A stretch of DNA of 64,000 bases from assembly GCF_023078275.1 (NCBI RefSeq), contig NC_062979.1, positions 21,867,848 through 21,931,847 of the forward strand. The letters run 5' to 3'. Numbering within the stretch: position 1 is the first letter of the stretch; each line of letters opens with the position of its first letter. Shown piece by piece: positions 22,277 to 33,164 of this stretch. Under the pieces are notes generated by a model, which saw only the letters and a program-made list of their open reading frames with translations, did not search any database and had not been told where the DNA came from. A program made the translations under genes and the position numbers. This DNA is from Leguminivora glycinivorella (taxonomy: Eukaryota; Arthropoda; Insecta; Lepidoptera; Tortricidae).

Positions 22277-23532
22277 TATTGGGTTGGTAAGAAAGTAATG
22301 AGCGAATCATAACCAATATTGTAATTTTTATTTAATTTATTATTTTAATCATTTATCAAAAATATAACGGCCTTCGTTATCTACTACTTGTCTCCATCGT
22401 TCTGGTAAAGAATGAATAGCATCGGCGAAGAAGTTCTTAGGTTTAGATTCAAATAACTCAGCTATGTACTGTCGTAGATGGGCTTGATCATCGAACTTTT
22501 TTTCATTCAAGGCATTGCTTAGCGATCTGAACAATGCGTAATCCGTAGGTGCCAAGTCTGGAGAGTACGGTGGATGAGGTATCACTTTCCAACCTAGCTC
22601 CAATAGCTTTAGCTGAGTCACTTTTGCAATGTGTGGGCGAGCATTGTCGTGTAAGAAAAAAACTTTAGCATGCTGTGGACGATTCTGACAGATTTTTTGG
22701 TTTAAATTTTCAAGCTGATTACAGTATACTGATGCGGTAACAGTCATTCCACTTGGTAGGAGTTCCCAGTGAATAATACCATGAATATCCCACCAAACGG
22801 ACAGCATAACTTTTTTCGGGTGAGGCTTTGTTTTTGGTGCCTCTATTCCTTTTTCGTTTGGAGCTAGTCACTGACGTTTGCGTGTGTGATTTATATATAA
22901 GACCCATTTTTCATATCCAGTGATAAGATGGTCCCACCAGTTGAATGTGCGGCGAAAAGACAGAAGTTGTATGCAGATATCGGCACGGCGGTTTAGTTGA
23001 TCTCTATCAAGTTCGTGCGGTATCCAAACACTGTATTTGTAGTTTTTTCCCAACTCGTGTAAATGTGTTTCTATGGTGACATGAGAGCAGCCTAACTCGG
23101 TAGCAAGAGTACGACTCGTTAGCCTCGGATCTCCTTCAATTAAGGTTTTTAATTTGGCTACATCAATCTTCACCGGTCGACCAGACTTAGGTTGATCTGA
23201 TAATGAAAAGTCGCCACTACGAAACCGCTGGAACCATCGTTTCGCCGTGGCCTCAGACACAACTTCAGGAGCAACACGCTGACATATATTACGCACTGCT
23301 TCGGCGGCTGAATGGCCAGACTGAAATTCATATAGTAAGCAATGCCTTACATGCACTTTTAATTCGTCCATTTTCTTCCTTATATTAGCTCGGCGACAGC
23401 TACTGAATGACTGACGAGAAACTGTGCGACTCGCCCTTTATATACTTTCGACCATAGAAGATTCTAGAACTCTCTCAAAAATTTTATGTGGAATTCAATT
23501 GATCGCTCATTACTTTCTTACCAACCCAATAT
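22277..23532 (-). mobile_element. mariner transposon, complete ends, dead transposase
   Basis: The element (22279-23530, 1252 bp) has 27-bp perfect terminal inverted repeats beginning TTGGGTTGGTAAGAAAGT and is flanked by TA on both sides (22277-22278, 23531-23532), as for Tc1/mariner. It holds one minus-strand transposase pseudogene. The identical TIRs suggest a fairly young insertion. It lies about 2.5 kb beyond the 3' end of the Toll gene. Confidence 0.95.
22349..23371 (-). pseudogene. mariner transposase pseudogene
   Basis: Mariner transposases cut and paste the element between its inverted repeats, using a DD34D triad. The ATG at 23371 opens a frame of 340 codons, about the family's usual 345. 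The N-terminal half has helix-turn-helix segments ending in FRSGDFSLSDQPKSGRP, and the C-terminal half has HDNARPH and YSPDLAPTDY. Two lesions are visible. The first catalytic aspartate, expected in TGDEKW, is tyrosine (residue 153, TGYEKW). Codon 168 is TGA (22868-22870), in the same frame as the downstream part, likely from CGA. The second and third aspartates (about residues 242 and 277, 34 apart) are kept. No active enzyme can be made from this copy. Confidence 0.93.
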
Positions 23533-24145
23533 TATTATTCCTGCACAGGGCGTTTCACAGTTTTGTTTGTTGAAATTAATACCTATATTTAATACCTGTT
23601 TTAGTTCCAAGGCTATTCTGCCAACTCGTATGAGTGACTTAGTTTTGTTCTCTAAAAGCTATAATTATGTTTGAAATAAATTACATTTTATTAAAATGAT
23701 TTCAATGTCTTCAGAAAACTTTACCATTTCTACCTACGAATTATTTTGACAAATCTTGCTGAACAAACTTCTAAGCCCAGAGCTTCATTACATCACAAAG
23801 ACACTGCACATTACAACATCGTTAATAACAACATAGACATTTCTTCAAATGCACTGCTTCATCAGACTGTAACAATAACCGTGTAGATTCTTTTAGCCTT
23901 GGGAGTAATTATCTCACTTGTCTCATGTAACCCAGTTTGCTATTTTTAAAATTCTAAAGTCGTTTGATATTTAGAGATACAATTTATAAATGGGTATCAT
24001 TTTGTATAATTTTGGATACTATGAAAGAAACAAGTTTAAATAAAAGAAGCTTAATATCTGGTTAATGGTTGCAATCTTAACTAGGTACGTTTATGCATGG
24101 AAATAAATAGTGTAAAGATATTTCCAAATGTTCAATGGTTAATTG
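23533..24145. other. no gene seen
   Basis: AT-rich intergenic sequence without recognised features. Confidence 0.4.
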
Positions 24146-24149
24146 GAAG

Positions 24150-24267
24150 AAATCCCTTAAAGGGATAAGTTCGCATTTGTACTAGTGATAAGCTACTTTC
24201 TTGTGTATTGCATTATTGCAGCTATTTTTTGGTACAATAAAGTGTTTTACTACTACTACTACAGTCT
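24150..24267 (+). repeat. LINE 3' end with (TAC)n tail, second copy
   Basis: CCCTTAAAGGGATAAG, then GGTACAATAAAGTGTTTTAC and (TAC)n. It repeats the order seen on the minus strand at 3642-3800. Confidence 0.6.
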
Positions 24268-26000
24268 ACTTTATTGCAAATCTTAATGCGTTCGTATAAT
24301 AAGTAACCCTTACCTAATACCTATTGGTATCTATCTACCTACTCACGTGAGTCATAATTGCAAACAGACGCTGTCAAATCGTTGTAGGTAAATATATTTA
24401 AAATGTTCAATCACTAACTATGAGAGCACTACCATTTCCAACAATTGTGCGTGGTAGAACTTTTTTATCGTCTTATAAGTAGTCATTTTGTAAGACGACA
24501 AAAAACTCCCGAATGCGTGGGCACGTATTTCGTTCTCTTCTATGCTATAATTATAGACCTTGTTAGAAAAGTTACGCAATATATACCTGATTAACTCGTT
24601 AATGTACTTTAGATATCTTTAGGCCTATAATTATTAACATTTTTGGACATAATGCATGCCTGATTCTGTGTCAGATTTCTGTTGTTATCTTACCTGGTAT
24701 TACCGCTACGCATATGGCGTAAAGCTCTGATATTTTATCATAACATAATTTTGACAGGCTTCTGACAGAGTGTTTACTTATCGTTTTAACTAAAGGACAG
24801 CGCACAGCGTCAGTTGCGTTACGAAACGTTCACTGGACAATATGTAGAAAAAGTTCAAACCTGACCGCCATTGTGAGCATGTCACACCATATGCTGTGAC
24901 TGCACACACTTTGAAAACTATTACAAAAAATCAATAACTCTGACCGTGTCCGACAGAAGGTCACTTCTAACTAGCTACGAATATAGAATGTATTGTAAAT
25001 CTCCTTTATAGCTCCCACAGAGTATCCATGACGGTTGAAATATGACTTGGGAGCGTCTACCTGAAAAAGGACCATCATTATGGCCCCAGATGATTGTCGG
25101 CTCCGAAATTATTTTGAACCTTTTTTATGACTTTGAGGAATGAGACTCAATGCAGAAACAAAACTTAACGGTTACCCGGTGAATAAAGTTTTTGCTGGCG
25201 GTGAAATAAAAGGTTCTGACCATCTTTGTTCTTTAAACAAACCACAAAGTTTATTAGTAATAAATGAGCAGAACTTGAACTACTTAATGATGGGGAATGA
25301 TGCTCGTAAAACAAACTTTGTAATAAGTTAATGGGCAATAACGACGCTTAAAGGAAAAGAGGAAATTATTTTGTAATTTTGTTTTATTTTCAATTTTAGT
25401 AGTATTATAACAGTCGACAAATATAATATAGGTACATTAAACATTACAATATCGTGTCATAATTTATTAGGCTACTTCGATGACACTACAACATTCAAAG
25501 GCAGAACTTGAACGAAATATTCAAGTACTTTAACCAAATTTACAAACTATTTACAAAATGTTAATACTACTCAATTCCTACCTAATGACTAGTAAACCTA
25601 AAATAATTTACAATACAATAATTTATACAGAAAGTCATTTTACACACCTATCGACAAAATATTTGGTAACAATGAGATAATATAATATACCAAAATACTC
25701 ATATAAGTGTATTCGTTCATAAATGGCAATAATGTAATTTTAAACTGATCAGTCTTAGTGAACAATGATCGCTCTATAATTATTTTCTACAGTTTTACAG
25801 TTCTCGACAAATAAGGCATCCAACTACTTATAATTCCGATACAGTCTCATCACGTACAAACTAATGTTTATGTTATCTATCAAGGAACAAGTCAACAAAC
25901 ATTTGGTCAAACAATGAAACCAAACACTTGCAAGTTTATCACGATTTTAAGGCATGGCCAACTTAAAAGGCGTACTCAACACATGGAATGTGAAGCAATT
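24268..26000. other. no gene seen; may include distal 3' UTR of the Toll gene
   Basis: AT-rich, no exon recognised. The minus-strand 3' untranslated region of the Toll gene may run into 25.4-26.0 kb; a further AATAAA-like site on the minus strand is at 25383-25388. Confidence 0.4.
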
Positions 26001-26004
26001 AGGA

Positions 26005-26010
26005 TTTATT
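26005..26010 (-). terminator. candidate polyadenylation signal of the Toll gene
   Basis: AATAAA on the minus strand, 21 bp past the TGA. Such a short 3' UTR is possible; if this site is not used, sites further on (such as 25383-25388) could be. Confidence 0.35.
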
Positions 26011-26031
26011 TATCTTTAGGAGATAAGTTTA

Positions 26032-29000
26032 TCATCTGTGCGTGGCTATGTGAGTTTGGGGCAGGCACTCGTGTACGGAGGAGCGCGGCTGCAAGTAGCC
26101 TTGCTCATCGAGCATGGACGGGGAGTTATGCACAGGATGTTTACGCAGAGTGTGGGGAGGCCTCGGTCGGCCGCCGTACGGCTGCTCGTACGTTTGCGTA
26201 TCTATAGAAATGTAACTATGGTGGATATTTTCCCCGTCGGGAATCTGACTTGTGAGTGTAGTATTGGTCAACATTGAAGTGTCATCTTCAATATTTATGC
26301 CAACATTGCCTACTGGGGTAGTCGGGGGAATCGCGTCGTATTTATACCAGTGCTCCGGCGCCGTAGGTGACGCCGTGTATCTAGAGGGATGCCGCCTCCC
26401 GTTCGGGCACACATTATGATTGTAATTCATTGTGTCTTTATTCCATTGCAAGTTAGAAATATCGGGCATCACAAATCTTATCTTCTCCCAAAACTTCTTT
26501 TCACCCCACAAAAGGACGTTGCATGACTTCAGATAATTTTGGAAGTCTAAGTCCAAATTAAGTGCACTCACATCCGTTGTCAATATGAACACTACTCGGT
26601 GACGTCTGATTGACGGGTGAATAGAAGTTATAATGTGCTTAACGGCAGCTTTGAATGAAGCCTTTGACCATTCGTTTTGTAAGAAGTTAAAAGATACAAA
26701 AATAAGAATTCTCTTAGCCGAATCGGCCGCGTTAGTAATTTGTTCAATTAAATAATTTTCGGGAGCGAGTTGTAAGTCCCTGTAATGAAAGCACATTGTG
26801 TAACCTGAGTGTTCCATTTCAGGGGCTACAACTTTTGATACAAAATCATCATCTAATAAACTATACACTGCATATCCATCGTACATAGTGTCTCTATCTA
26901 GTTCACTTTCTTGAATAGATGCACTTTTGAATAGCCTGACGCCATATTTGGAATGGGCCCACAGGCGCACGTTTTGCCTAAAGGAGAACGCTAAGGCACC
27001 AAACAATAGAATCAGAATAACACTTATTAAGACTACCGCCAATAAGGGTACAAAGTTCAAATTTATGGTGCTCACTTCGTCGTACCGATAAAGTTGATTC
27101 TCAGTTGGAATCGTATTGTCCGAAACACTTGAATCACGACAACTGTCAATCACATCAAACACTGTTAGGTTGGACACTAGTTCATTTTCGTCAACGCACA
27201 ACATTTCCAATGGATCTTGATTATGTTTCTTGAGCCAGTTTTGAAGTAGCAACACATTATCGCATGTGCAAGTAAATGTGTTTCCTTCAACGTTGACGTT
27301 TTCTAACGTTGTGACAGAAGCTAACTTTTTGTCAAGGTCGAGTATCTTGTTGCCCTCCAAATGTGCCACTCTCAAAGCTGACAAGCCCTCAAAAGTTTTA
27401 TTCGCAACACTTGTCAAGAGGTTATTATTCAAGTATAACTCTCTCAAATGTTTTGTTTGCGAAAACTCTCCCCCAGATAACTCAGTTAGATGGTTGTTTT
27501 CGAGATGTAAAACATTTAGAGCATGAAGTCCATTTAGAGTGTCATTATCGATTGTAGCGATGTTACTGTTGTTTAAGTACAATTTGTGCAACTTTTTCTT
27601 GCCGATGAATAAATGGCTGTTCAATGAACCGAAGTCATTACCATCTAGGTAAAGCTCTGTCGCATCCATCGGTATTTTTTCTGGGATATCAGTATAGCCA
27701 ACATTAGAGCAGTCAATCACGTTGGAACTCCAATTACTATCGTGGAAACAGGAACAGCCTTCTGGACATGTCATCTTGCAATCGCATGCCTCAAAGTCAC
27801 AGCAAAAACAGTTCGACGAGCAATGAGTTTCATATGAGCATAAGAAGTGGGTCTCGGGAACATCCATTAGGTTAGCCTTCCCGCCATACTTGTTATTAAC
27901 GACTTCGCACGTGACTGAATCTAAATCGACAAATCTCGGATATTGCCTCATGTGATTCCAGAGATTTATCTTCTGAAGCCATATCATGTGACAGTTACAA
28001 ACAAATGGATTATTACCAATGAAGAATTTTGGCAATGATCTATGCTTCGCTACATGTGGCAGCGTGAACGCCGATAGCTCGACGGTTCTCAATTTATTTT
28101 CGGTCACGACGACTTTTTCTAAGTTTCTTTTTTGTAAAAATGTACCTGGGTTGATCGTGTGAATTTTATTGTTGTTCAAGAAAAGGATCTCAATAGAATC
28201 AGGTATTGATCTTTCATCGACGTTTTCCAATGCATTGTAGCTTACGTCGAGCATTCTGATATTCGGTTGCGCATTATGTTCATTGTCCAGTTTCGTGATA
28301 TTATTACTATGGATATCCAACCATTCAAGAGCCGCTGGCATGTAACTGTAATCAAAGTAAATAAGTTTGTTGTCGGATATGTTGAGCCAGCCGAGGGTAT
28401 TCAAGTTACTAAAAACGCCTCGAATGTCGGTCAGTTTATTCCCATCTAATCGGATTGCTTTTAGTGTCGGGTTTGACACAAACGCATCCTGCTCAATGGT
28501 CGAAATCTTGTTTGAAGCCAGATTAAGAACTTGAAGCGAGGGCAGGGTACTAAAAGTGTCCTTAGGGACACTTTCAATTTGGTTGTCCACCAATCGTAAT
28601 CCATATAGTTCCTCTAATCCCTCAAATGATGTGTTAGATATTTTCGTGATGTTATTTTTGCCGATGTCTAGAGATTTCAAGAATCGTAGTTTCTTAATGC
28701 CTTCTGGTATTGTGTTTAGGTTATTGCCATTCAATCCTAGATCTTGTAAATAAGTAATGTTTTCGAAACACCGCTCATGAATGGTATCAATATTGTTGTT
28801 GTCCATATATAGTTGATTCAAAACAAAAAGGTTTGAAAATATGTGCTCATTCAGTGATTTGATTCTATTGTCCGAAATCGAGAGGTGATGTAGATTTTTA
28901 AGTTCAGCAAATGCGCCGTTGCTGATAGTTTCGATAGCGTTGTTATCCAAATTCAAAACTTGTAAGTTATTCAAATCTTGAAACGACTTCGGGTCCAGTC

Positions 29001-30060
29001 TGGCAAGAGCATTGTGAGATAAGTTCAGGATAACCAAACGTATAAGGCCGGCAAAAGTATCTCGGTTCACCCAATCATTTGTTAGGCGGTTTCTCGATAA
29101 ATCCAGCTTTTCAAGTTGATCCAAGCCTTCGAGTAAGCCCGGGGCCAAAACTGCGAGCGAATTGTTCGCTAAAGAAATTTCCTTTATAACGCGCGACGAC
29201 TGGAATAGTTCTGGAGGGACAGCAACTAACTTATTCCCGGACAAGTTCAGAATTTTTAATGAATTCAATCCGACAAAGGCTCGGTCTCCTATCTCGTTAA
29301 TTAGGTTGTTATGAATATTCAACACTTCTAAAGATCTCAGGCTAGAAAGTCCGTTGTCGGGCAGTCTTAAGATATTATTGTGGGATATGTCGAGCATTTT
29401 AAGTCCAGTATTGCATGATTTACCGGGTGCGATTGGTCCCTTGCCCCAGTCGGAAAAGCCGATTTCTGATATGTCTTGTATTCTATTGTTGGTCAGATTC
29501 AATGACTCCAAACTAAAAAGCGGACAGAAGACTTCGGACGGCAGCATGTAGATGTTATTGTCGCCTAAATCTAAGGACCTCAGTTCCATTAGTCCACGGA
29601 AACTCTCCGCGTGGAATTCCATAGTCATCGCAGGCCAATCAGTATTGTAGGAGCGTAGAGTTAAACTTGTCAAGTCACGTAGCGGAGACAAAACAGTAGC
29701 CGGAACGTAACGAATTTTGCAGTATTCGACGCGCAAGTCCTCTAATTTCCGAAGTTGCCCGAGAAAACTGCCCGTGTTCATGTGCAGGGAGCTTTCGAAG
29801 AAAAGCAGATCGGTGCAAGTGAGCTTCAACTTGTTGATGTTGAACGCCTGCGCGGTCGTAATGTTTTTAAACAAGAAGTCTGCAGAGCCGATGGTTTTGA
29901 TGTTACACGTGAGAAAGTTTGATTCACTCAACTTTGCGTCCGAATAGTCCCACTGACAGCCGGCGGGGGCGGGCGGCGCGGACCGTGCGCGCGCAGCCGC
30001 CACCACGACCAAACACATCCAAACTTTTAACGAACTCATTCCGCATAAGTTCCTTAACAT
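26032..30060 (-). CDS. Toll-family receptor, long (multiple cysteine cluster) type
   Basis: A single-exon gene for a 1342-residue type I membrane receptor. The ATG at 30060 is preferred; the frame is open two codons upstream, but only to a GTG. A hydrophobic signal segment (about residues 12-26, WMCLVVVAAA) is followed by some two dozen leucine-rich repeats. A cysteine cap (about 687-740, NPFVCNCHMIWLQ), a cysteine-rich N-cap (about 744-780) and further repeats follow. A second cap (about 927-972) precedes one membrane helix (about 1001-1025) and a TIR domain (about 1057-1200). A tail of about 140 residues contains SRYTASPTAP. Internal cysteine caps and lack of introns fit the Toll-6/7/8/18-wheeler/Toll-10 class, which acts in epithelial patterning and adhesion and sometimes in immunity. 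Exact orthology is not decidable by eye. The TIR is divergent: box 1 is YDGYAVYS, and box 2 reads RDLQLAPE where RDxxPG is usual. Box 3 keeps the FW pair (KKFWEKIRF). Confidence 0.95.
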   Translation of the reverse strand: MLRNLCGMSSLKVWMCLVVVAAARARSAPPAPAGCQWDYSDAKLSESNFLTCNIKTIGSADFLFKNITTAQAFNINKLKLTCTDLLFFESSLHMNTGSFLGQLRKLEDLRVEYCKIRYVPATVLSPLRDLTSLTLRSYNTDWPAMTMEFHAESFRGLMELRSLDLGDNNIYMLPSEVFCPLFSLESLNLTNNRIQDISEIGFSDWGKGPIAPGKSCNTGLKMLDISHNNILRLPDNGLSSLRSLEVLNIHNNLINEIGDRAFVGLNSLKILNLSGNKLVAVPPELFQSSRVIKEISLANNSLAVLAPGLLEGLDQLEKLDLSRNRLTNDWVNRDTFAGLIRLVILNLSHNALARLDPKSFQDLNNLQVLNLDNNAIETISNGAFAELKNLHHLSISDNRIKSLNEHIFSNLFVLNQLYMDNNNIDTIHERCFENITYLQDLGLNGNNLNTIPEGIKKLRFLKSLDIGKNNITKISNTSFEGLEELYGLRLVDNQIESVPKDTFSTLPSLQVLNLASNKISTIEQDAFVSNPTLKAIRLDGNKLTDIRGVFSNLNTLGWLNISDNKLIYFDYSYMPAALEWLDIHSNNITKLDNEHNAQPNIRMLDVSYNALENVDERSIPDSIEILFLNNNKIHTINPGTFLQKRNLEKVVVTENKLRTVELSAFTLPHVAKHRSLPKFFIGNNPFVCNCHMIWLQKINLWNHMRQYPRFVDLDSVTCEVVNNKYGGKANLMDVPETHFLCSYETHCSSNCFCCDFEACDCKMTCPEGCSCFHDSNWSSNVIDCSNVGYTDIPEKIPMDATELYLDGNDFGSLNSHLFIGKKKLHKLYLNNSNIATIDNDTLNGLHALNVLHLENNHLTELSGGEFSQTKHLRELYLNNNLLTSVANKTFEGLSALRVAHLEGNKILDLDKKLASVTTLENVNVEGNTFTCTCDNVLLLQNWLKKHNQDPLEMLCVDENELVSNLTVFDVIDSCRDSSVSDNTIPTENQLYRYDEVSTINLNFVPLLAVVLISVILILLFGALAFSFRQNVRLWAHSKYGVRLFKSASIQESELDRDTMYDGYAVYSLLDDDFVSKVVAPEMEHSGYTMCFHYRDLQLAPENYLIEQITNAADSAKRILIFVSFNFLQNEWSKASFKAAVKHIITSIHPSIRRHRVVFILTTDVSALNLDLDFQNYLKSCNVLLWGEKKFWEKIRFVMPDISNLQWNKDTMNYNHNVCPNGRRHPSRYTASPTAPEHWYKYDAIPPTTPVGNVGINIEDDTSMLTNTTLTSQIPDGENIHHSYISIDTQTYEQPYGGRPRPPHTLRKHPVHNSPSMLDEQGYLQPRSSVHECLPQTHIATHR

Positions 30061-30170
30061 TTTCACTTTAAAATACAGTACATTTGTCCGTTATTAGCCA
30101 CTAACTTAGTCCGATAAACTTTTTCTCACTTCAAGTCCAATTTGTTAAAAGTTCCTTTTATTTACACTTT

Positions 30171-30178
30171 GTTTTATA
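30171..30178 (-). promoter_or_regulatory. candidate TATA box of the Toll gene
   Basis: TATAAAAC on the minus strand, about 110 bp before the ATG, in a stretch that turns GC-rich just upstream (30180-30370). The spacing suits a short 5' UTR of about 80 nt. No clear initiator motif was found, so this is only a candidate. Confidence 0.4.
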
Positions 30179-30560
30179 GCGCGTGTAAACACAGAGTGCG
30201 TGATCGCGGTAAAACTTTTGACGCAGCCATGCTCCCCTGCGGTCGGGCGGTAACTGACCTACGAAGTTTGAACGAAAGCCGCATGGGTGTCGGGCGGGGT
30301 GGGGCGCGGGGCGGGAGGCTCCGACAACGGGTGGGACCGCACTGCATCGGCTTACAACAGATGGCACGCGTGTTTAAACTCTCAAAAATATTAGTTGGGC
30401 ATTCATTGTAGAAGATGTGGTGCGTGATTGGTTTCACCTCCTCGGGTTTCATCTCAAAGGAGGTCGCAGTGTGTCGCTCGAACAGTAGCCAGCGGCGCCT
30501 CACAAAAAACGCCGTCCACTGTAAACAATATGAGATTACATTACTTATATCTGTCAAATA
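30179..30560 (-). promoter_or_regulatory. GC-rich upstream region of the Toll gene
   Basis: The 30200-30370 stretch is much richer in GC and CpG than the surrounding DNA and lies directly upstream of the candidate TATA box. Frames open on both strands here (up to 127 codons) are explained by base composition. A promoter role is inferred from position. Confidence 0.4.
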
Positions 30561-31950
30561 AATAATAAATATAAGATGTTATCTTAAATAGGCACGCACT
30601 TATACATCTTTAGTTATATTATCAAGAAGGAACGTTAGGTGGTAATTTGCAAAATTGAGTTTTTTTACTAAGTCACAGCTTTATTAAGTATTTAGGTATA
30701 TTATAAATGTTGCACTCTAACTGTCCTACTTTGAGTTATTTTGGGACAATTCTAATATTTATTCAATACCTTAAATTTTAATCCCATAGCCTTTTATACA
30801 AGGACGTACTCCCATTGTGCGTTAATGCAAAATTTTGACAAGTAGGCGGACATTTTCTTTATGCAAAATGCAATGATTGACATTTTAAATGCTACAAGGA
30901 AAGAAACCGCGATATGATTCTGCACAAAATGCACAATCTCGTTTGAGCAGCTGCATATAATAAAAGTTGTAGAAAAAATGAAGTAACAAAAGACATAAGC
31001 ATAATAAGTCATGCTCATGATATAGGTATCCATAATTTTCAATTAATCTACATTTATTTTCTGTTATAAATACAGGTTTATCTGTTACCCATATTACATA
31101 CTTAGCTTTATGGTGTAATCTATTACGAGATTTAAAATGACATTAGTGAAATTACCTTTTTACAAATCGATTTGCTGTTGCGAAGTAATTTTTTTTAACT
31201 CAAAACAGTCAGTCTAATCGTGGCTATACAAAGCACGTACTACTAAGAGGGTTCTCAAGTAAACAGCCGTTGTAAAAAGCGCAGTGGAATTTGTTCCCAT
31301 CCAACATAGCTAACTAGCTCAAAATAGTTCTCACAAAAATAAACTAAATCCAAAATGCGTAGTTAGACACAAAAACACGTTCATTCAAGCAAAGGGCTAC
31401 GGTGCGTCACCTTCCATTCAATCAGAAAAAGAAAGTAGACATGGAATAAGAGTTGTATTAGATTTTACGACTTTTTAAAGTTGGAGGTCATCTTAGTCTA
31501 ATCGCGGGCCATCGGATGATTCGACACGAGCGTTTCAAATTGCGTTTACCGTGGGAGACACTCTGGGACCCGAACTCTTCCTCAGTGATAAAATTACGAA
31601 ATTGATACAAGAAAATAAATAAAGGTATTTGGTAATCGTTGTATTGGAATTTCATCGTTACTAGTTAGTTTAAAATGTGATGATTAAGTTTATATTATTG
31701 CTTAAAAAGCTTTTTGACAAGTTCTTAGATTGACGTAGATCCAAATCTATAATGTATTTATGTAGTTCTCGATTATTGTTATTTGCTTCTTGATTGTTGA
31801 ACAAACAAAGATATTGAATAGGTAAATTTTTGTTTGGGCTAGAGAATCACAGATGTGTTGTCCAAAATGTACTCTAATAATGATGATGGTACTTAGATGA
31901 TAAATAAAACAACGAACAAAAATATTTGTAAATTAAACATTGGACGACAT
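30561..31950. other. no gene seen
   Basis: AT-rich upstream region of the Toll gene. No exon or named repeat was found. Confidence 0.4.
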
Positions 31951-31954
31951 TCGA

Positions 31955-32065
31955 AAAACTTTGGGACACTTCTGGATGAGATTAGCCCATGACCGGGATA
32001 AGTGGCGTGGCGGAGGCCTATACTCAGCAGTGAGCAAATAATGGCTGAAATGATGATGAAGATGA
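31955..32065 (+). mobile_element. RTE-like LINE 3' stump
   Basis: In one plus frame RLAHDRDKWR is followed by a few residues and a stop, then GATGATGAAGATGA as tail. It is the same C-terminal pattern (A-DR-KWR) as at 38440-38720. Very short relic. Confidence 0.5.
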
Positions 32066-33000
32066 AATTAAACATAATATATTTTCTTCTTCTTTTATTT
32101 AATAGTCTGTTAGATAAACGATAGTTACCAAATACAAACTAATAAGAACCAACCCCAATCGCTTGAGAATCGTTCCGAGAAAAGAGGTCTTTTATGGCAA
32201 GGTCACTAGAATATTGATAATCTCCGTCAATATTGAATGTCAATATATCGCATAGGTACGAGACGTCCCAATATTTACCGGACAACGTCAAACACAATAA
32301 TATTACCACTTATCTCGTAACAGACTCCGAAACTGTCTTAGTTAGGGATACCAGGATTTCTAAAGCTTTAGAAAAATATCTGAATTTGGATAAAAATCAA
32401 AGGACAAATGGCTACTTATACTCCGATATTTCTTAATTGATTTTGTCTTTATAGATAATGAATCATGACATATTAAAGCAATCCGTAGTGTAGGTATAAA
32501 CGTGAAATGTACTTTAAAGACAACATGTATAAATGTATATCACCAGATGAAGATAAAACAACTCAATAAAGTAAACGGTTTATTAAGACTTGATGTTATT
32601 GTAGTATTTAATGAGTTTTCTATGTCAACTGGCAACATATTTTCATGCTACTAAATATTGTAAATCCTTTTTGTTTTTAATTTTACCAAAAACAATCTGA
32701 TTTTACTATATAAAGACACTCACTATACACGACTGCGAAACAACCAAATTTTGGACATGCCCTAAAATCGACGAGTCTGGTAACCCTAAAGAGAAGTTAC
32801 ATAACACTCGTGTTGACACTGTACGATATCTGAACGTTCACATGCCTTTTATGTGGAATAATGGCCGCGTTTATCAATAATATTTACGAGCTTTTAATCT
32901 ACAAAAGATTGATTTTAAGTACTCGGCCATGTGGCTTTAGTACAACTGTGAACATTTATGAACATTATCTTGTGTTCACGAAAATAGGATTGTGGTTCTA
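32066..33000. other. no gene seen
   Basis: AT-rich intergenic sequence. Confidence 0.4.
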
Positions 33001-33004
33001 TGAC

Positions 33005-33164
33005 CTGGCCCCGTAGCCGAATGGCATTTCTCCGACGCCAAACGAAAGCGATACGCCGCTGGCTCTGTCGCGCCAATACGCAAGCGCGATAGAGATAGAT
33101 ATCTACTAGCGCTTCGTTTCGTGAGCGTTTCGTGAGCGATTGTGCCATTCGGCTAGCCACCCTG
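33005..33164 (+). mobile_element. MITE family B, copy 2 (160 bp)
   Basis: Nearly identical to 8621-8780, from CTGGCCCCGTAGCC to GGCTAGCCACCC; the main difference seen is GATAGATATC for GATATATATC in the middle. Inverted termini as in copy 1. Confidence 0.85.

Noticed and set aside
25914..26277. plus-strand frames of 79-97 codons over the end of the Toll gene
   Set aside because: They are antisense shadows of the Toll coding sequence.
30174..30557. 127-codon minus-strand frame upstream of the Toll gene
   Set aside because: It lies in the GC-rich promoter-proximal region, where stops are rare in all frames; it has no domain and overlaps the candidate TATA box region.
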